From Phascolarctobacterium sp. (GTDB lineage Bacteria > Bacillota > Negativicutes > Acidaminococcales > Acidaminococcaceae): a stretch of DNA of 20,227 nt. Every line of letters starts with the position of its first letter. The stretch's first letter is position 1. Positions 16,746 to 20,227 of the stretch are shown here, in pieces. Both the position numbers and the translations under genes were made by a program. The DNA is taken from the NCBI GenBank assembly GCA_003150755.1, contig QAMT01000015.1:1-20227 (forward strand), read 5' to 3'. Below the pieces are notes generated by a model, which searched no databases, was not told the origin of the DNA, and worked only from the letters and a program-made list of their open reading frames with translations.

Positions 16746-18032
16746 ATGTCAGAAGAAAGAAAAACGATTTATCTCTGTCTGGCTCACATGTCAGAAGAGG
16801 GATGGGAACAGAAATATGTCAAAGAGGCCTTTGACACAAACTGGGTGGTTCCCATGGGACCGAACGTGAATGCCTTCGAAAAGGATCTGGAAGCATTTGC
16901 CAATAGCAAGAGCGATGGCAGTCAGCCGCTTGACAGGAAGGTAGTCTGCCTTTCTGCCGGGACAGCAGCTGTACATCTGGCTCTTATCGGGTGTGGCGTA
17001 AAGGCCGGAGATGAGGTATTGGTACAGAGCTATACATTCTGTGCTTCATCTCATCCGATTACCTACCTCGGAGCCAAACCGATTTTCATAGGATCAGAGG
17101 GCGAGACATGGAATATGGACCCTCAATTGCTGGAGAAAGCCATAATTGACCGTAAAGAGAAGACCGGCAAATATCCTAAAGCCATCATTCCGGTTGCTCT
17201 TTATGGTATGCCATACCATATCGATAAAATTATGGCGATTGCTGACAAATATAGTATCCCGGTGGTTGAGGATGCTGCCGAGGGCATGGGATCTCGCTTT
17301 GATGGACAAGTCCTCGGCACTTTCGGCCGCTACGGAGTACTCTCTTTCAACGGGAACAAAATGATTACAACCTCAGGTGGAGGTGCACTTATCTGTCGGA
17401 ATCCAGAAGAGGCAAATGAAATCATGTGGTATGCTACTCAGGCCCGTGATGCATATCCCTATTATCAGCATACTGCTACCGGATACAATTACCGTATGTC
17501 GAATGTATGTGCCGGTATTGGTCGCGGTCAGATGACCGTACTTAACTCGCATATCGCTCACCACAAGCATGTACAGAAATTATACGAGGAGTTGTTGGCT
17601 GATATACCCGGTATCCACATCCACAAGCAGCCGGAAGATCCTCGTTTCGATGGAAACTTCTGGCTCTGTGCAGCGACACTCGACCCGTCGGTTCATATCC
17701 AGGGACAGGAGAATGCATATAAGGAGGTAATTAAAACAGCAGTCGGAGGTGCTGCCGGAGTAATTCATGCTGTTGAAAGCGCAACAACAGATTGCCAGCC
17801 GAACGATAATGTCGAGGCTCTTCGCGTTTTCATGCATGGCAAGAAGACCGAGACTCGCCCGACATGGAAACCCATGCACAAGCAGCCTGTATATGCCAAT
17901 GCTCCGGTTTACACCAATGGTATTGAGGAAGATCTGTTCAAGGTTGGCTTCTGTCTCCCTGCCGGCCCATATGTATCAGATGACGACGTCCATTACATAG
18001 TTGATTGCATTAAAGAAGCGATTGTTAAATAG
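16746..18032 (+). CDS. DegT/DnrJ/EryC1/StrS-family sugar aminotransferase (WcfR/PglE-like)
   Basis: A PLP-dependent aminotransferase of 428 residues that would convert a UDP-4-keto-6-deoxy sugar into a UDP-4-amino sugar. LSAGTAAVHLALIGCGVKAG and VQSYTFCASSHPI form the cofactor region, VVEDAAEGMGS supplies the Asp that contacts the pyridine nitrogen, and FNGNKMITTSGGGAL carries the Schiff-base lysine K205. NYRMSNVCAGIGRGQM follows, and a C-terminal THR-like substrate region contains FCLPAGPYVSD. The length is slightly above the usual 370-400. It lies 66 bases after the initiating transferase, mirroring the WcfS/WcfR pair of the B. fragilis PSA locus. The 4,6-dehydratase that makes its substrate is not in the window. 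Confidence 0.9.
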   Translation: MSEERKTIYLCLAHMSEEGWEQKYVKEAFDTNWVVPMGPNVNAFEKDLEAFANSKSDGSQPLDRKVVCLSAGTAAVHLALIGCGVKAGDEVLVQSYTFCASSHPITYLGAKPIFIGSEGETWNMDPQLLEKAIIDRKEKTGKYPKAIIPVALYGMPYHIDKIMAIADKYSIPVVEDAAEGMGSRFDGQVLGTFGRYGVLSFNGNKMITTSGGGALICRNPEEANEIMWYATQARDAYPYYQHTATGYNYRMSNVCAGIGRGQMTVLNSHIAHHKHVQKLYEELLADIPGIHIHKQPEDPRFDGNFWLCAATLDPSVHIQGQENAYKEVIKTAVGGAAGVIHAVESATTDCQPNDNVEALRVFMHGKKTETRPTWKPMHKQPVYANAPVYTNGIEEDLFKVGFCLPAGPYVSDDDVHYIVDCIKEAIVK

Positions 18033-18061
18033 CAGATTGGGATCCGAACAATCTCTAACAT

Positions 18062-18354
18062 ATGCGACTTGACAGCAACCTATTGACAGCATCCAGAAAC
18101 AGGCAGAAGCCCCCCGCCGTAGGATGAATTATGATCTGAAGATTGCATCCGAAGATTCCTCTCAAAAGATGTTCAATGTCTTGATGTGTGACACAGAGAT
18201 TCCTATCCATCGGCATACGGACACTTCCGAGACAGTGGTCATCTGCCGTAGCACTATCAAAAAGGAATTATATGATGCCCAAAGGCATAAGACGGCTGAA
18301 TTTATTCTTCGTGCCGGCGGAGACTGTCCTGCGATCCAGGTGCCTAAAGGGTAG
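18062..18354 (+). pseudogene. WbuC-like cupin, frameshifted and C-terminally truncated
   Basis: From ATG 18062 the frame gives MRLDSNLL; the rest of the protein is in the next frame, reading DSIQKQAEAPRRRMNYDLKI and then SEDSSQKMFNVL, TEIPIHRHTDTSETVVICR and AGGDCPAIQVPKG. One missing G at about 18083-18085 (CTATTGACAGC for CTATTGGACAGC) explains the shift. The metal-binding cupin motif IHRHTDTSE matches the WbuC family of small cupins found beside fnlABC and wbuB in O-antigen clusters; their function is not established. The usual tail after IP.G.WH is lost: PKG is followed at once by TAG, with only dubious traces (ENLSTDA) in another frame. Probably non-functional. Confidence 0.78.
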
Positions 18355-18690
18355 ATAACCAGCCGAAAATCTTTCTACAGATGCTTGATCTTATTCATCG
18401 TGTAGAGTATCAATTGAATCCGGACCCCATGTTTAAATAGGAGAAGTGGACCTTGTAAGCTGGATGCTTACCCCATTTTCGAAAGCAACGGTAATCCGTC
18501 TTTTCTTCTCGCAACATTATCTACGCTGATCCGGGGAATCTCATGCACCAGTCAAAATCTCGAAGCAACTCCCCTGCAGGCGCATCCCCAGCGGAATCCG
18601 CTTCACCCGGCGCGTCTACTGCAAAATCGACGACAAAATTTTGTCTCTGCGGCCGGCTTGCACTTTTTTTCTAGAAAAAATCCGAAAGCC
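18355..18690 (+). other. Non-coding gap between wbuC and SDR remnants
   Basis: 336 bases. The first about 80 may hold traces of the decayed WbuC tail. From about 18480 the sequence becomes G+C-richer, and no frame on either strand reads as a recognisable protein. A 16-base perfect palindrome, TTTTTTCTAGAAAAAA, lies at 18665-18680, ten bases before the SDR ATG. No convincing promoter or terminator was found. Confidence 0.4.
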
Positions 18691-19157
18691 ATGAAAAGAC
18701 GCGTATTCGTTACGGACGGTGCCCACGGAATCGGAAAAGGAATCGTTGAAGTCTTTGCCTGACAAGGCGATCAAGTAGTCTTCTGCGACCTTGATCCCGT
18801 CCTCGGGGCCCAAACCGCAGCAGAGGCCGGTGCCCGTTTCTATCTGTTGGATGTTACCAATGCCGTCAGCCTCAAAAGATGTATGCAGGAGATCTTCGAG
18901 ACATTGGGCAACATCGACATCCTGGTGAACAACGTCGGAATCAGCCACTTCAAGCCCCTCACCGAACTTTCGATCAAGGAGTTCGACCGGCTGATGGCCA
19001 CCAACCTACGCCCGGTCTTCATCACCTCCCGCCAACTGGCTCTCCACCGCCAGCAGAACGGCAATCAGCAATGCGACTGCATCATCAACCTCTGCTCGAC
19101 CCGCTACCTGCATAGCGAAGCCGGAACCGAGGCCTATTCCGCTTCGAAAGGCGAGAC
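18691..19157 (+). pseudogene. Short-chain dehydrogenase/reductase, N-terminal two-thirds, nonsense-mutated and truncated
   Basis: The ATG 18691 frame reads KRRVFVTDGAHGIGKGIVEV (SDR cofactor loop, T-x-G-x3-G-I-G) and stops at TGA 18760-18762. It continues in frame with VVFCDLD, YLLDVTN, DILVNNVGISHF (the NNxG motif), the catalytic Ser region INLCSTRYLH and the YxxxK motif in AYSASKG, so the catalytic set would have been present. Homology ends abruptly after SASKGE at about 19157 and the usual C-terminal 80-100 residues are absent. The composition is clearly more G+C-rich than the capsule genes, so this looks like resident chromosomal sequence broken by rearrangement. The next 290 bases separate it from an IS982 remnant, which may have caused the damage. 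The original substrate is unknown. Confidence 0.82.
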
Positions 19158-19443
19158 GTCAATCATTCATGATGGATTGACCGCAGAGGACCTCCGTTTT
19201 ATACCTGTTTTGTTCCCGAAGTCGGCTTTGGGAACAGTTAGTTCGCCTCTTTATGCTGGCCGGCGAACAAGCGGCAACGGGGCGTGCTATTCGACCCGTT
19301 TTTGAGCCTCTGAGACATTGCATGTTCGGGACTTGCGTGCAAGCTGTGTTTTGAGTTACGCGAAATATTTTCGGTAAACGCTGTTGCTGCCGAAAAAGTA
19401 GACAAGAGAAGGTAGAAAAAGATTGAAGTTCCTCGTTGTGCAT
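19158..19443 (+). other. Junction segment between SDR remnant and IS remnant
   Basis: No recognisable gene. One frame (EQLVRLFMLAGEQAATG, around 19230-19280) reads like protein but matches nothing I can name. A 7-bp dyad (TTTTCGG at 19368-19374, CCGAAAA at 19390-19396) is present. The IS boundary could lie anywhere in this segment. Confidence 0.3.
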
Positions 19444-20227
19444 TTAAGCGATTATCCTGGTTCTGAATTCGTTGAATTATTTGGCATAGTTTCGTTGGAT
19501 CATAAACGGGTCACAAAGTTGCGAGAAAAGCGTTTCGATTCTTTTTCGACAGCGTCGGAATAGAGGATGTTGCAGCTTGTAATCGTTCTGATTTCGTCGT
19601 ATGGGCACTTCCAACACAATTCGTTGACTCTCGAACAGATCCAACCGGTAGTCGGTGCTCAGATAGCCTCTGTCGTCCAACAGGACGCAGTCCCGATAAA
19701 GTTCCTTGACATTTTTCAGATAATAAATATCATGTACCGAAGCTTTCGAGAGGTCGAAACTGCGGATCACTCCCTCCAACGAGCAGACGACATGCAGCTT
19801 ATAGCCATAATAGCAAGTCTGTTGCGAAGCACAGAATCCCTTGTCAGGAGCAGAATAATATTCCTGTTTGCAGACCGTTGAGCGTAAACTACGACTGATC
19901 CTGCATACTTCCAGCGGCATACTGTCTACAATCAGATAGTCTGGAGCCGAGGAGATGTTTTAGCCCATACGTTTGCGAAGAGCGGACAAATGGGGGGGGG
20001 TAAGGCTCTGTGACAGCGGTTGTAGACGCTACGCTCAATTCGGGGTCGCAAATAATCGGGAAGCATACGAAACAATCGGTATTCCGAATCTATGCCCATA
20101 TATTTCGCCGTCAGAAAGAGGGTGGGAACCTCGATATCGCTCATACGGGGCAGACGATGTTGATTGCGAAAATTTGATTTTTGCTCTATGCCTTGTAAGG
20201 TTTCCAACATTTTTTCGTAACTTATAT
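19444..20227 (-). mobile_element. IS982-family insertion sequence remnant (partial)
   Basis: The segment encodes a broken IS982-type transposase on the minus strand that runs off the window end. Terminal inverted repeats and target-site duplication could not be located: one end lies outside the window and the other is not distinguishable in 19158-19443. Its inactivated state suggests an old insertion at the capsule-locus boundary. Confidence 0.75.
19444..20227 (-). pseudogene. IS982-family DDE transposase, multiply inactivated, 5' end outside the window
   Basis: Read on the minus strand, SYEKMLETLQGIEQKSNFRN and MSDIEVPTLFLTAKYMGID form the N-terminal part, then RSVYNRCHRAL leads into a run of nine C (G9 on the plus strand, 19992-20000). 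The frame is lost there. One extra C gives HLSALRKRMG, a TAA at 19960-19962, then SSAPDYLIVDSMPLEVCR with the first catalytic Asp. FCASQQTCYYGYKLH, CVLLDDRGYLS (second Asp) and RKRIETLFSQL (Glu) complete the DDE set. Two further TAA codons (19477-19479, 19444-19446) interrupt the C-terminal FNEFRTRIIA. A frameshift and three stops make it non-functional. Confidence 0.88.
19992..20000 (+). repeat. G9 homopolymer (C9 on the coding strand) in transposase
   Basis: Nine consecutive G on the plus strand. Relatives read RAL.PHL at this point, consistent with about seven C ancestrally, so the tract may have grown and caused the frameshift. Confidence 0.95.

Noticed and set aside
18034..18054. AGATTG / CAATCT hairpin after the aminotransferase as a terminator
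   Set aside because: The stem is only 6 bp and no T-run follows, so it is too weak to call.
19368..19396. TTTTCGG / CCGAAAA dyad as a terminator or IS end
   Set aside because: No T-run, and it does not coincide with a recognisable IS terminus.
1..20227. CRISPR array, tRNA or rRNA genes
   Set aside because: No regularly spaced repeats, cloverleaf structures or rRNA-like segments were seen by eye on either strand.

Overview
The window is most of a capsular polysaccharide / O-antigen type gene cluster of the Wzx/Wzy kind, read left to right on the plus strand. The gene content fits a gut-type member of the Bacteroidales: short ATGA overlaps, a near-consensus Bacteroides-type promoter, no obvious Shine-Dalgarno sites, a WcfS/WcfR-like initiation pair and an IS982-family element. 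Base composition is mosaic by eye. The left gene (1-930), the initiation pair (about 16000-18030) and the right flank (18480-19300) are noticeably richer in G+C than the AT-rich core (about 3400-15900). This suggests an AT-rich, horizontally acquired centre in a host of higher G+C. The genus cannot be fixed from the window.

Layout. 1-930: 3' part of a UDP-HexNAc 2-epimerase of the FnlC/WbjD/CapG type. 1083-1838: a short UDP-sugar dehydrogenase-like protein. 2049-3059: ManC-type mannose-1-phosphate guanylyltransferase, followed by the decayed remains of its isomerase (cupin) domain. 3433-7741: membrane acyltransferase, two left-handed beta-helix acetyltransferases (the first interrupted by TAG), a GT2-like transferase and the Wzx flippase. 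7749-13847: Wzy-like polymerase and four GT4-type glycosyltransferases, the last WbuB-like. 13857-15761: GNAT acetyltransferase and a frameshifted CapK-like adenylate-forming protein. 16026-18032: initiating phosphoglycosyl transferase and PLP sugar aminotransferase. 18062-20227: a graveyard of a frameshifted WbuC-like cupin, a truncated short-chain dehydrogenase and a multiply broken IS982 transposase on the minus strand.

How it works together (inference). The aminotransferase makes a UDP-4-amino sugar, which the PglC/WcfS-like transferase loads on undecaprenyl phosphate. Five glycosyltransferases extend it, probably using GDP-mannose (ManC) and an L-FucNAc-type sugar (FnlC, WbuB-like). Acyltransferases decorate the unit, Wzx flips it and Wzy polymerises it. 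The FnlC, WbuB and WbuC set that is contiguous in some E. coli O-antigen clusters is scattered here over 18 kb.

The most interesting signal is three separate runs of exactly nine G in this one window. One is in the membrane acyltransferase, one is at the start of the CapK-like gene just behind two staggered ATGs in different frames, and one is in the IS transposase. Slippage at these tracts would switch surface-polysaccharide decoration genes on or off, which is unusual for Bacteroidales, where DNA inversion is the usual switch. There is also a striking amount of single-event gene damage: amber codon, 1-nt frameshifts and decayed domains.
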